Origin: Duganella sp. CF517
GTDB lineage: Bacteria > Pseudomonadota > Gammaproteobacteria > Burkholderiales > Burkholderiaceae_D
Direction of reading: 5' to 3'
Length of the DNA: 64,000 nucleotides
NCBI RefSeq assembly: GCF_900110275.1
Contig: NZ_FODC01000005.1
Location: 558,001 to 622,000 of the forward strand
The notes beneath the pieces are model-generated. The model ran no database searches. It saw only the letters and a list, made by a program, of their open reading frames with translations, and was not told the origin of the DNA. The first letter of the stretch is position 1. Every line of letters starts with the position of its first letter. The position numbers and the translations under genes are program-made. Below are positions 34,624 to 45,547 of this stretch, piece by piece.

Positions 34624-36036
34624 ATGGCGCTCGCCACTAAATGCCCCCACTGCAGCACGACGTTTCGGGTCGCTCATGACCAGTTGAAATTACGTGGGGG
34701 CATAGTGCGCTGTGGCTCCTGCAATGAAGTTTTCGACGGCAACGCGGCCCTGCTCGAGCCGCTCGCCATCCCGCAACCGGTGTTCGCGCCGGTTGTGTCC
34801 GAAGCACCCTACTTCCCTCCGCCGACACCCGCGCCCTTCGATGAAGCGGTGGCCGCGCCGGATCCGCGCGCGCTTGAACCGGCCGGAGCCGAACCGATCT
34901 ACACCTTGGAGCTCGACAGCGCGGTGGACGAGACGGCGCCGGAATGGCAGTCCGGGCACGAACCCGCGATCGGACCCGAGCCGGCGATCCAGCCCGAAGT
35001 CCTGCCGGAACCGGAGGCCGACGCTGAACCCGAGTCCGACGTCGAACCCGAGGCCGATGCTGAACGTCAAGCCGAAGCCGGGGTCGAGCCCGAACCTTTC
35101 CCTGCTGAAGAGCAGCGCCCGCCCGTCCTCGAGCCGGCGCCGGACGACCCGCTCGCCATCGAACCGATGACGCACGAGGAGCTGGAGGCGGCGTTGGCGG
35201 CCGAACTGGCGCTGATGGAGCAAGACATCGCGGCCGGGGCGGCCGAGCAGGAAGCCAAGGCCGCGCCATCGACGGCCGCCGCCGACCGCCAGGAACCCAC
35301 CCTCGACCCCGACTCCCGCTACGACCTCGACGAGGCCGACGAGGAGGCGCTGGTCCAGCTCGCCGCCGCCAGGGAGCGCGACAGCGCGCCACAGTTGCAC
35401 ACCTTGCTGCGCGCCGCCTCGGCCCCGTCGCAAGACCACTTCGCGCCCCAGGCCGAAGTCCACAGCGTCGAGCCGCCGGCACCGGAGGCGGTCGAAGCGG
35501 AAGTCGACGACCCGAACGAGCCGGGCTTCCTCAAGCGCGACCGCCGCCGCGAGCGCTACGGCAAGACCATCAACATCGCCATGGGCGTCGGCTCGCTGCT
35601 GCTGGCGGGCGCGCTGGCGGCGCAAGGCTTGACCACCTTCCGCAACCAGCTGGCCGCCAGCTACCCGGGACTCAAGCCGACATTGCAGGACATCTGCGCC
35701 GCACTGGGTTGCAAGATCGAACTGCCGACCCGGATCGACGAGCTCGTCATCGAGCAGGGCGAACTGCAAACCTTGAGCGAGACCACGTTCTCGTTCACCA
35801 CCCTGCTGCGCAACCAGGGCGCCACCGCGCAGCAGTGGCCGCACATCGAACTGGTGCTCGACGACGCCAACGACAAGGCCATCTTGCGCCGCGTGTTCAC
35901 GCCGCGCGACTATCTTGGCGCCGATGCCGCACCGGAAAAAGGATTCGCCCCGCGCAGCGAGCAATCTGTCAAACTGTACTTTGAATTGAAACAGCTGAAA
36001 GCATCCGGCTATCACATCGCAGTCTTCTATCCATAA
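34624..36036 (+). CDS. Zinc-ribbon and DUF3426 domain membrane protein
   Basis: A 470-residue protein of unknown function, widespread in Burkholderiales next to prmA. An MJ0042-type zinc ribbon lies at the N-terminus (Cys7, Cys10, Cys30, Cys33). About 250 residues rich in Glu, Pro and Ala follow and are probably disordered. A single membrane helix sits near 314-336. The C-terminal DUF3426 domain (for example CAALGCKIELP, LRNQGATAQQWPHIEL) would face the periplasm. The layout fits a cytoplasmic metal- or nucleic-acid-binding head joined to a periplasmic domain. Confidence 0.88.
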   Translation: MALATKCPHCSTTFRVAHDQLKLRGGIVRCGSCNEVFDGNAALLEPLAIPQPVFAPVVSEAPYFPPPTPAPFDEAVAAPDPRALEPAGAEPIYTLELDSAVDETAPEWQSGHEPAIGPEPAIQPEVLPEPEADAEPESDVEPEADAERQAEAGVEPEPFPAEEQRPPVLEPAPDDPLAIEPMTHEELEAALAAELALMEQDIAAGAAEQEAKAAPSTAAADRQEPTLDPDSRYDLDEADEEALVQLAAARERDSAPQLHTLLRAASAPSQDHFAPQAEVHSVEPPAPEAVEAEVDDPNEPGFLKRDRRRERYGKTINIAMGVGSLLLAGALAAQGLTTFRNQLAASYPGLKPTLQDICAALGCKIELPTRIDELVIEQGELQTLSETTFSFTTLLRNQGATAQQWPHIELVLDDANDKAILRRVFTPRDYLGADAAPEKGFAPRSEQSVKLYFELKQLKASGYHIAVFYP

Positions 36037-36045
36037 AGAACTATC

Positions 36046-36984
36046 ATGACTCAGACATCCATCATCTGCGGCTCGCTCGCGATCGACACCATCCTGCAAT
36101 TCCCGGGCCGCTTCGACAGCATCCTGCTGGCCGACCAGCTGCACAAGGTGAACGTATCGTTCCTGGCGCCGACGATGCGAACGGAATACGGCGGCTGCGC
36201 CGGCAACATCGCCTACAACCTCAAGATGCTGGGCGGCGAGCCGCGCATCGTCGGCGTCATGGGCCAGGACAACGCCGCCTACATCGAACGCCTGCACAAG
36301 CTCGGCATCTCGACCGACAACATCCTGATCAAGCAGGAGGCCTACAACGCCCAATGCTTCGTCACGGCCGACGAGGACAACAACCAGATCAACGCCTTCC
36401 ACCCGGGCGCCATGTCGTACGCGCACGAGAACGACGTCGCCAAGGCGGGCACGGCGGCGGTGGCCATCATCTCGCCGGACGGCCACCTGGGCATGCAAAA
36501 GCACGCCGCCGACCTGGCCAAGCTGCAGATCCCGTTCATCTTCGACCCGGGCCAGCAGCTGCCGATGTTCAATGGCGCCGAGCTGATCGCCTTCATCGAC
36601 AAGGCCACCTACGTCACCGCCAACGACTACGAAATCGAATTGCTGATGGACCGCACCGGCCTGACGTTGCCGCAGATCGCCAGCCGCCTCGACGCGCTGA
36701 TCGTCACGCGCGGCGAGCACGGCTCGGAGATTTACGCCAAGGGCGAACGGATCGAGATTCCCGCCGTCAAGGTCGCCGACGTGCTGGACCCGACCGGCTG
36801 CGGCGACGCCTACCGCGCCGGTCTGCTGTTCGGCATCACGCAAGGCTGGAAATGGGAAACGACCGGCCGCCTGGCCAGTCTGATGGGCGCGATCAAGATC
36901 GCCAGCAAGGGCGGCCAGAACCACCAGCTCACGGCGGCCGAGATCGCCGATCGCTTCGAAGCCGCGTTCGGCTACCGCTTCTAA
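36046..36984 (+). CDS. PfkB family carbohydrate/nucleoside kinase (adenosine kinase-like)
   Basis: A 312-residue ribokinase-fold kinase. EYGGCAGNIAYNLKMLGGEP and the C-terminal PfkB signature DPTGCGDAYRAGLLFG (catalytic Asp near 254) are clear. The signature reads TGCGD rather than the more usual TGAGD. It most resembles the adenosine-kinase-like subgroup annotated as 'carbohydrate kinase family' in Burkholderiales; the substrate is unproven. It starts nine bases after the DUF3426 gene. Confidence 0.88.
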   Translation: MTQTSIICGSLAIDTILQFPGRFDSILLADQLHKVNVSFLAPTMRTEYGGCAGNIAYNLKMLGGEPRIVGVMGQDNAAYIERLHKLGISTDNILIKQEAYNAQCFVTADEDNNQINAFHPGAMSYAHENDVAKAGTAAVAIISPDGHLGMQKHAADLAKLQIPFIFDPGQQLPMFNGAELIAFIDKATYVTANDYEIELLMDRTGLTLPQIASRLDALIVTRGEHGSEIYAKGERIEIPAVKVADVLDPTGCGDAYRAGLLFGITQGWKWETTGRLASLMGAIKIASKGGQNHQLTAAEIADRFEAAFGYRF

Positions 36985-36991
36985 AAGTCAC

Positions 36992-37139
36992 ATCCGGGGT
37001 CAGGTCCGCCATGGCTACACGGCCCACGTGTGGCGGACATGGCGGACGATGGGCCCGCCACACAAGGCAAATCCGGGATCGGGTTCACCATCTACACAAC
37101 AGCTCGTGTAGCAATGGCAGACCGGACCCCGGATTTTTT
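36992..37139 (+). repeat. Long imperfect inverted repeat (REP-like pair) ending in a T-run
   Basis: Arms of 30 bases at 36992-37021 and 37105-37134 are inverted copies with three mismatches. The left begins atccggggtcaggtccgcca; the right ends ggaccccggat. Inside, gtgtggcgg and ccgccacac can pair as a second stem. A run of six T follows the right arm (37134-37139), so on the plus strand the structure could end PfkB transcription. Both arms resemble the motif at 20459-20486, which suggests a REP/BIME-like family. Confidence 0.65.
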
Positions 37140-37668
37140 ATCGGCCGTTGAAGGCCATGCCCAGCAGAATCTGGGCGATCTGCAGCGCGATCAGCGCCAC
37201 CAGCAGCGATAAATCGAGATTGCCCACCAGCGGCACCACGCGGCGGATCGGCTTGAGCAGCGGCTCGTTGAGCGCGCGCACGAACGGCGCCAGCGGCGCG
37301 TGCGGATTGACCCAGCTGAAGATCGCTTCGACCACCAGCAGCGCCATGAAGCCGTACAGTATCCATTTGAGGAAGCGCTCGAACGCGGCCAGCAACACCG
37401 CCTGCGCCGGCCAGCCGGCAAAGAACAGCACCGAGGTCGCCAGCAGCACGATCAGGAAGGCGCCGATCAGACTGGCCCAGTCGTAGCCGCCCATGCCCGG
37501 CACGATGCGCCGCAGCGGCCGCACCAGCCAGTCCGACAGCTGGAACGTGAACTGGGCCACCGATTGCGGCGGACGCACGCGGATCGCCTGCATCCAGAAG
37601 CGCAACAGCAAGGCGCCGCCCAACAGCGTGGCGATGGCGTCGACAATCAACATAACAATACTAAGCAC
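37138..37668 (-). CDS. yggT: YggT family membrane protein
   Basis: A 176-residue protein with two copies of the YggT unit. Each unit has membrane helices around a short conserved loop: RLLRFWMQ-type then LVRPLRRIVPGMGGYDWA, and later NEPLLKPIRRVVPLVGNLDLS. YggT proteins are linked to osmotic stress and possibly membrane or cell-division processes; the exact role is unknown. GTG 37666-37668 has GGAGG four bases upstream and fits homologous N-termini better than the ATG at 37653. The gene is convergent with the PfkB gene across the inverted repeat. Confidence 0.88.
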   Translation of the reverse strand: MLSIVMLIVDAIATLLGGALLLRFWMQAIRVRPPQSVAQFTFQLSDWLVRPLRRIVPGMGGYDWASLIGAFLIVLLATSVLFFAGWPAQAVLLAAFERFLKWILYGFMALLVVEAIFSWVNPHAPLAPFVRALNEPLLKPIRRVVPLVGNLDLSLLVALIALQIAQILLGMAFNGR

Positions 37669-37677
37669 GGTCCCTCC

Positions 37678-37715
37678 AAAAAAAAAGCCGCTGTGTGATT
37701 GTCTCACACAGCGGC
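37678..37715 (-). terminator. Intrinsic terminator after the H1-like gene
   Basis: On the minus strand gccgctgtgtga and its exact complement form a 12-bp stem with a 5-base loop, followed by nine T. It lies 33 bases beyond the stop of the histone-like gene and immediately before the yggT ribosome-binding site. Confidence 0.9.
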
Positions 37716-37747
37716 CGGTTGCCTCAGCAGGCACCTAAGTATTTAGC

Positions 37748-38755
37748 TTAGGAAGGACGCGTGCTGGTTGGGAACGGCCATGCGGCCGCCGGTGCCAACA
37801 CGGTTTTCGCTGCCGGCACGGCGGCAGGAGCGGCTGGCTTGGCGACAGCTTCCTTCTTCGGCGCGGCCGCTTTAGGGGCGGCTTTTTTCACCGCCGGCTT
37901 GGCTGCCGGAGCAGGCGCTGCCGCGGCAACTGGCGCGGCTGCCGGCGCTGGCGCGGCGGCCGGTTTGGCGGCTACCGGTTTAGCGGCTGGCTTGGCGGCA
38001 GCTGGTTTAGCGGCAGCCTTGACGGCTGGCTTCTTGGCAGCTGCCGGCTTGGCCGCTGCCTTAACCGGCTTTTTTGCTGCTGGCTTAGCCGCTGCCTTTG
38101 CAGCTGGCTTGGCTGCTGTTTTTGCCTTGGCGGCTGGTTTAGCGGCGACAGCTTTTTTGGCTGCTGGTTTAGCTGCTGCTTTCGCGGCAGGTTTAGCGGC
38201 TGGCTTGGCGGCCGCTTTTTTCGCTGCCGGTTTGGCGGCTACTTTTTTTGCCGCTGGCTTGGCTGCAGCTTTTGCTGCTGGCTTCGCCGCTGGCTTGGCA
38301 GCTGCTTTTTTAGCGGCTGGCTTTGCTGCTGGCTTGGCTGCTGCTTTTTTGGCTGCTGGCTTTGCTGCTGGCTTGGCTGCCGCTTTTTTCACTGCTGGCT
38401 TGGCTGCAGCTTTCGCTGCTGGCTTCGCTGCTGCTTTGGTCGCTGGCTTGGCTGCTACTTTTTTCACGGCTGGCTTAGCCGCTGGCTTGGCTGCTGCTTT
38501 CGCTGCTGGCTTCGCTGCTGGTTTGGCGGCTGCTTTTTTCACTGCTGGTTTTGCAGCTGGCTTTGCAGCTGGTTTAGCAGCGGCTTTGGCAGCTGGTTTA
38601 GCGGCTGGTTTGGCGGCTGGTTTGGCGGCTGGTTTGGCGGCGGCTTTCGCTGCTGGCTTGGCGGCTGCTTTCGCGGCGACAGGCTTTTTCGCTGGGGCGG
38701 CGGCTTTAGTAGCGGCCGGCTTTTTTGCTGCTGGTTTCTTTGCGGCAGTTGCCAT
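37748..38755 (-). CDS. Histone H1-like / AlgP-like Lys-Ala-Pro repeat protein
   Basis: A 335-residue, very basic protein built almost wholly from KPAA, KAAAKP and KKAAAKPAAKP repeats. It starts MATAAKKPAAKK and closes with the non-repetitive tail AAAWPFPTSTRPS. Such proteins resemble the C-terminal tail of eukaryotic H1, bacterial AlgP and Bordetella BpH1-type proteins, and are expected to bind DNA non-specifically. ATG 38753-38755 has AAGGAGAA upstream, so a further in-frame ATG 42 bases earlier is not used. A strong terminator follows. Any role in nucleoid structure is an inference. Confidence 0.88.
   Translation of the reverse strand: MATAAKKPAAKKPAATKAAAPAKKPVAAKAAAKPAAKAAAKPAAKPAAKPAAKPAAKAAAKPAAKPAAKPAVKKAAAKPAAKPAAKAAAKPAAKPAVKKVAAKPATKAAAKPAAKAAAKPAVKKAAAKPAAKPAAKKAAAKPAAKPAAKKAAAKPAAKPAAKAAAKPAAKKVAAKPAAKKAAAKPAAKPAAKAAAKPAAKKAVAAKPAAKAKTAAKPAAKAAAKPAAKKPVKAAAKPAAAKKPAVKAAAKPAAAKPAAKPVAAKPAAAPAPAAAPVAAAAPAPAAKPAVKKAAPKAAAPKKEAVAKPAAPAAVPAAKTVLAPAAAWPFPTSTRPS
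37960..38720 (-). repeat. DNA-level repeat array inside the H1-like gene
   Basis: Near-identical units such as gctgctggcttggctgctgc on the plus strand recur throughout, coding for the KPAAKAA repeats. The opposite strand also stays open for 347 codons, because the units lack stop codons in that frame. Length variation between strains by slippage is likely. Confidence 0.85.
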
Positions 38756-38832
38756 TTTTAGTTCTCCTTCATCGGGGATGGGAAAATTCACATACAAGAT
38801 TTAAACCCGTCCGGCCCCGGATTGGGCCAGGC

Positions 38833-38879
38833 GAATTATTCATCGGCACAAACAGGACACTGTTTGCGCTAATGAATTC
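38833..38879. promoter_or_regulatory. Imperfect palindrome upstream of the H1-like gene
   Basis: The core caaacag-gaca-ctgtttg (38849-38866) lies inside wider arms gaatt/aattc and cat/atg. The element begins about 78 bases before the H1-like start, in the leader or promoter region. It may be an operator or an RNA hairpin; nothing further supports either. Confidence 0.35.
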
Positions 38880-39060
38880 GGCACCAGCTGAACTGCTGCA
38901 ACCCCTCACGAGTGCAGCGCTTCAGCCATCTATCTGTCCGCCGTCCGTGGCCGGCGCGGCGTGCAGATACAAATCTTGTTGCGACGTTTTGCGGGTGGTC
39001 GGGCGTGTGCTCAGCTCCAGGGACCTACGTCGCAGCCATCGACCGTTTTTGTTTTCAAAC

Positions 39061-39190
39061 AAAAAACCGCCCAACCTGAACCGAATCAGGAAAGACGGTT
39101 GAACAAAAACGGTTTGGTCTTGTGCATATCTTTGTGAATCTGTATCCCGTGATCGCGATCATTTCTGCGGTGTGCGCACTTCAAAAAAAG
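39061..39190 (-). ncRNA. Candidate small RNA, about 130 nt
   Basis: On the minus strand a promoter-like pair (39197-39226) is followed by a 5' hairpin in which GGTGCGC can pair with GCGCACACC. A middle region contains the 12-base palindrome tgatcgcgatca (39150-39161). The 3' end carries a terminator-type structure: stem CCTGA/TCAGG (39075-39090) inside an AACCG/CGGTT stem, then six T at 39061-39066. It stops about 300 bases before the H1-like gene start, so it would be a separate transcript. No protein-coding frame fits. It is not a family I recognise. Confidence 0.45.
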
Positions 39191-39196
39191 CGCACC

Positions 39197-39226
39197 TTTA
39201 TAAACACACATTTTCAATCTCGTAAA
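39197..39226 (-). promoter_or_regulatory. Candidate promoter of the small RNA
   Basis: Minus-strand TTTACG (39221-39226) and TATAAA (39197-39202) are separated by 18 bases, in locally AT-rich DNA. The start would fall near 39190. Confidence 0.4.
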
Positions 39227-39229
39227 GTA

Positions 39230-39794
39230 CACGAAAACCTTGTCGGTACGCAACCGGCACGAGAAGTATTCGTCCGCTTTTTTTCGTCTTATGCTCGCCA
39301 TTTCACATACGCGTGGCAGTTCGCGCTTGCTCGCTTGCGACATCGTGGTGCGATGTGCGCGCTCAATCGAGTTCGAAAATGCGCCTGCCGCGCCGCGCGG
39401 AAAAATCGCGCTTCAAAGCGAGCCAATTGCCGCCTGGGTGTCTGCGATGCCGCCGTCATCTGCGCGCGTCGCTCGCCACCAACTTCCGAATTCGAGAGCG
39501 CTGGCGCATCGCATGCGCGCTGTCGCTGCTCACTGTTTTTAAATTCGTCGCGATTATGAGACAGAGTGCGGGGAATGGCAAGCGGAATACAGCGATGCGC
39601 GACGACGCCTGCGCGCTCGGCGCGCGCGTCGATGCGTGGCGATGTGTGTCGGCGAGTGGTCGACGATGTGTCGGCGCGTCGCGAGCGCTGTCGCCGATGC
39701 GCGCTGGTTGAGTGTTCGACGCGTTGCGCGTCGGCGAGGGCGTGTCGGACTACTCGGCTTCGTGGTCGGCGTCGGTACTCTTGTGGCGCAGCAC
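39230..39794. other. Non-coding stretch with unusual CG-rich composition
   Basis: I see no supportable gene in these 565 bases. Open frames here lack any recognisable pattern. From about 39560 the sequence becomes a run of cgacg, gtcgg and gcgcg words (for example gtcggcgagtggtcgacgat) that does not resemble the codon pattern of neighbouring genes. It runs into the decayed monooxygenase gene. Confidence 0.5.
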
Positions 39795-41050
39795 CCGGGC
39801 GTTCACGTCGCCGCGCCGGCCTCGCATTGGCGATCGACCTCGCGCGCCGCCACGTCGACGTTGTTCTGGTCTACAGAATTGAAGGACCGCCCAGCGGCTC
39901 GCGCGGCAATGGCATCCAGCCGCGCACCCTGCAAATGCTCGACGCGCTGGGCGTGGCCGATCGCATGGTGGACGCCGGCGGCCTTTATCCGGCGCAGCGC
40001 GGATACCGCGCCGACGGCGGCCACGACGAGCAAGCGTCGACCGAAGGCCTGGCGCCCTCGCCCGCCGAGCCGTACACGCTGCCGCTGATGCCGCCGCGGT
40101 ATCTGACCGAGGGCGTCCTACGCGACAGGCTCGCCGAACTCGGACACGCGCCGCGCTGCGGCCACGAGCTGACCGGCTTCGAACCGGATGGCGAAGGCGT
40201 CACCGCGCGGCGGGCGACGGCCGGCGGCGATGGCCACGGTGCGGGCGCGCCACCTGGTCGGCGCCGACGGCGGCCGCATCCTCGTGCGCAAGACGCTGCC
40301 GCCGTCATCGCCGCCCGCACCGGGCGCGCCGACATCGCGCTGCACGCGGTGCATTGGTGCTCGGTGCAAGAGATGAGTTCACGGCTGGCCGACCGCTACC
40401 GGGTCGGCCGCGTGGTGATCGCCGGCGACGCCGCGCACGTCCACCCGCCGACCCACCGACAGGGTCCGAACACCAGCGTGCGGGATGCGTGGAACCTGGG
40501 ATGGAAACTGGCGGCGTGGTGGACGGCGCGCCGGACGCGCTGCTCGACACCTACGAGACGGAGCGGCGCGAGGTGGCGGCCGGCGTGCCGGGGCTGTCGG
40601 GCAAGCTGCTGCAGGCGGCGCGCACGCGCGGCGACCTGCGGCGCGGGCGCGAGACGCAGCAGCTCGACCTGGGCTACCGGAGCTCGCCGCTGACGCACGA
40701 CGCGCCGCGACGACGACGACGACGCCATCGTGCGCGCCGGCGACCGCGCGCCGGACGCGCCATGACGCGGCGCGGCCGGTCAGCCTGTGCGTTTGTTTGC
40801 GTTGCTCGGTGGCGGCGCGTGGACCTTGCTGCGCTACGAGCCGGCCGGCGCCACGGCCATCGCCGCGCGCGCCGGGCTGAGAATAGTGACCGTTGGAATG
40901 AACCGCGCGCCGCGCGACGACGGCGGCCATCTGCGCGCGGCGTACGGTTTCGCGCCGGGGGACGTGGCGCCGATCCGGCCGGACGGCTACATCGGCGCGC
41001 TGGCCGGCGGGGAGGCGGGCCTGCGGGAGTATCTGGAACGGTTCGTATAA
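39795..41050 (+). pseudogene. Degraded FAD-dependent aromatic monooxygenase
   Basis: Pieces of a PheA/TfdB-type FAD monooxygenase are spread over different frames. LALAIDLARRHVDVVLV then GNGIQPRTLQMLDALGVADRMV come first, with LTEGVLRDRLAELGH. RARHLVGADGGR follows in another frame. Then come VVIAGDAAHVHPPT and GPNTSVRDAWNLGWKLAAWW (the GD motif), DALLDTYETERREVAAGV, and a C-terminal piece from about 40787 ending YIGALAGGEAGLREYLERFV. At least three frame changes are needed. About 100 residues between the ADG and GD motifs are missing, and the N-terminal GxGxxG loop is not intact. It is a dead gene, not a sequencing slip. Confidence 0.85.
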
Positions 41051-41053
41051 AAG

Positions 41054-41084
41054 AAAAAGCCCGGCTATCGAAGCCGGGCTTTTT
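41054..41084. terminator. Bidirectional intrinsic terminator
   Basis: agcccggc and gccgggct form an 8-bp stem around a 7-base loop, flanked by A-run and T-run extensions on both sides, so it can act in both directions. It lies between the decayed monooxygenase gene and the end of nrdB. Confidence 0.88.
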
Positions 41085-41104
41085 CCATGCAACTCAGACC
41101 GCCA

Positions 41105-42220
41105 TCAATCCCAGTTCAGCGCGCCGCCGGTCTGGTACTCGATCACGCGGGTCTCGAAGAAGTTACGCTCTTTCTTCAAGTCGATCATCTCGCTCATCCA
41201 CGGGAATGGATTCTCTTCCTGGTCGAACAGCGTCTCCAGACCGATCTGCGTGGCGCGGCGGTTGGCGATGAAGCGCAGGTAACCCTTGAACATGGTCGCG
41301 TTCAGACCGAGCACGCCGCGCGGCATGGTGTCTTCGGCGTACGCGTACTCCAGGTCCACGGCCTTCAGGAACAGCTGCTTGATCTCTTCCTTGAACGCCG
41401 GGGTCCACAGCAGCGGGTTTTCCATCTTGATCGTGTTGATCAAATCGATACCGAAATTGCAATGCATCGATTCGTCGCGCAGGATGTACTGATACTGCTC
41501 GGCCGCGCCCATCATCTTGTTCTGGCGGCCCAGCGCCAGGATCTGGGTGAAGCCGACATAGAAGAACAACCCTTCCATCAAGCAAGCGAAGACGATCAGG
41601 GACTTGAGCAGCTTCTGGTCGTTTTCCACGGTGCCGGTGGTGAAGGCCGGATCGGTCAGGGTGTCGATGAACGGGATCAGGAACTCGTCCTTGTCGCGGA
41701 TCGACTTGACTTCGTTATAGGCGTTGAAGATCTCCGACTCGTCCAGGCCCAGCGACTCGACGATGTACTGGTAGGCGTGGGTGTGGATCGCTTCCTCGAA
41801 CGCCTGGCGCAGCAGGTACTGGCGGCACTCCGGCGCCGTGATGTGGCGGTAGGTGCCCAGCACGATGTTGTTGGCGGCCAGCGAGTCGGCGGTGACGAAG
41901 AAGCCGAGGTTGCGCTTGACCAGGCGGCGCTCGTCGTCGGTCAGGCCGTTCGGGTTCTTCCACAGCTCGATATCGCGCTGCATGTTCACTTCCTGCGGCA
42001 TCCAGTGGTTGGCGCAGCCGGCCAGGTATTTGTCCCATGCCCACTTGTACTTGAACGGCACCAGCTGGTTGACGTCGGTTTTGCCGTTGATGATGCGCTT
42101 GTCGTCGGCGTTGACGCGCAGCGCGACTTGCTCGGCATTGGCTTCGCCGGTGGCCAGTGCGGCGTCGTTGATAGCTTGTGGTACCGCTGGTGCGGCTTCT
42201 TCGTCCCAGGACAGCGACAT
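41105..42220 (-). CDS. nrdB: Ribonucleotide reductase class Ia, beta subunit
   Basis: A 371-residue radical-generating subunit that pairs with NrdA to make deoxyribonucleotides. Iron-ligand motifs EEAIHTHAY and DESMHCNFG are present, with helical segments typical of R2. ATG 42218-42220 (MSLSWDEEA) has AGAAGGAAA upstream; an earlier start adding nine residues is less likely. The C-terminus ends TGGALNWD, as expected for R1 docking. It follows nrdA by 117 bases. Confidence 0.97.
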   Translation of the reverse strand: MSLSWDEEAAPAVPQAINDAALATGEANAEQVALRVNADDKRIINGKTDVNQLVPFKYKWAWDKYLAGCANHWMPQEVNMQRDIELWKNPNGLTDDERRLVKRNLGFFVTADSLAANNIVLGTYRHITAPECRQYLLRQAFEEAIHTHAYQYIVESLGLDESEIFNAYNEVKSIRDKDEFLIPFIDTLTDPAFTTGTVENDQKLLKSLIVFACLMEGLFFYVGFTQILALGRQNKMMGAAEQYQYILRDESMHCNFGIDLINTIKMENPLLWTPAFKEEIKQLFLKAVDLEYAYAEDTMPRGVLGLNATMFKGYLRFIANRRATQIGLETLFDQEENPFPWMSEMIDLKKERNFFETRVIEYQTGGALNWD

Positions 42221-42250
42221 AGTGTGTTTCCTTCTGAATTCGGTCAAATA

Positions 42251-42278
42251 GAACCGCCCGGACGGGCCGGGGCGGTTC
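42251..42278. other. Hairpin in the nrdA-nrdB gap
   Basis: gaaccgccc and gggcggttc form a 9-bp stem with a 10-base loop just ahead of the nrdB ribosome-binding site. No T-run follows on the minus strand. It might lower nrdB expression relative to nrdA or stabilise the nrdA 3' end. Confidence 0.4.
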
Positions 42279-42337
42279 GCTCTATATATATTAGGTGGCG
42301 CGGGCGTGTTGGCAAGGCCGGCAAGCCCGCGGCCGGC

Positions 42338-45274
<2,937 letters not shown>

Positions 45275-45442
45275 TTAAGCTCCCCGATAACGGCGTGCAG
45301 TCAGTGCTGCGCGGCTATGTTTGTAAAAAAAGGCCAAATTGAAGCGATCAGCCACACCTGCCTGGCTGGTTAAACTACTTTAATAAGGGTGGTGAGTTGG
45401 TCCAGGAACTTGCTGTGACTTGATTAACCAGTGCCATGTTAA

Positions 45443-45458
45443 CTACTATATCTAGTGA
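45443..45458 (-). promoter_or_regulatory. NrdR-box-like palindrome 1
   Basis: ctactatatctagtga matches 12 of 16 positions of the NrdR consensus acactatatatagtgt as I know it. NrdR is the repressor of ribonucleotide reductase genes. The second copy lies exactly 31 bases away, the three-turn spacing typical of NrdR-box pairs. Confidence 0.7.
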
Positions 45459-45473
45459 TTGCGAAGAACCGAT

Positions 45474-45489
45474 CCACTGATTGTAGTGT
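45474..45489 (-). promoter_or_regulatory. NrdR-box-like palindrome 2
   Basis: ccactgattgtagtgt keeps the cact/agtg arms of the NrdR box, with a changed centre, and matches 11 of 16 consensus positions. It is paired with the better copy at 45443-45458. The rest of the 273-base gap between nrdA and ampD shows no gene. Confidence 0.65.
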
Positions 45490-45547
45490 TCCGATGGGGC
45501 TAATACAAGGGGAAATTTTTGCGTTTCCGCCATTTTTTCGGTTGACT

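Noticed and set aside
37960..38720. Possible CRISPR or non-coding repeat array
   Set aside because: The units are contiguous, lack unique spacers and code in frame for the H1-like protein.
37761..38804. A hydrophobic 347-codon plus-strand frame opposite the H1-like gene
   Set aside because: It is the mirror of the KPAA repeats; the minus strand has the ribosome-binding site and terminator.
39086..39343. An 85-codon minus-strand frame in the intergenic region
   Set aside because: It runs into the terminator-like hairpin, has no ribosome-binding site and resembles no family; the structured RNA reading is better supported.
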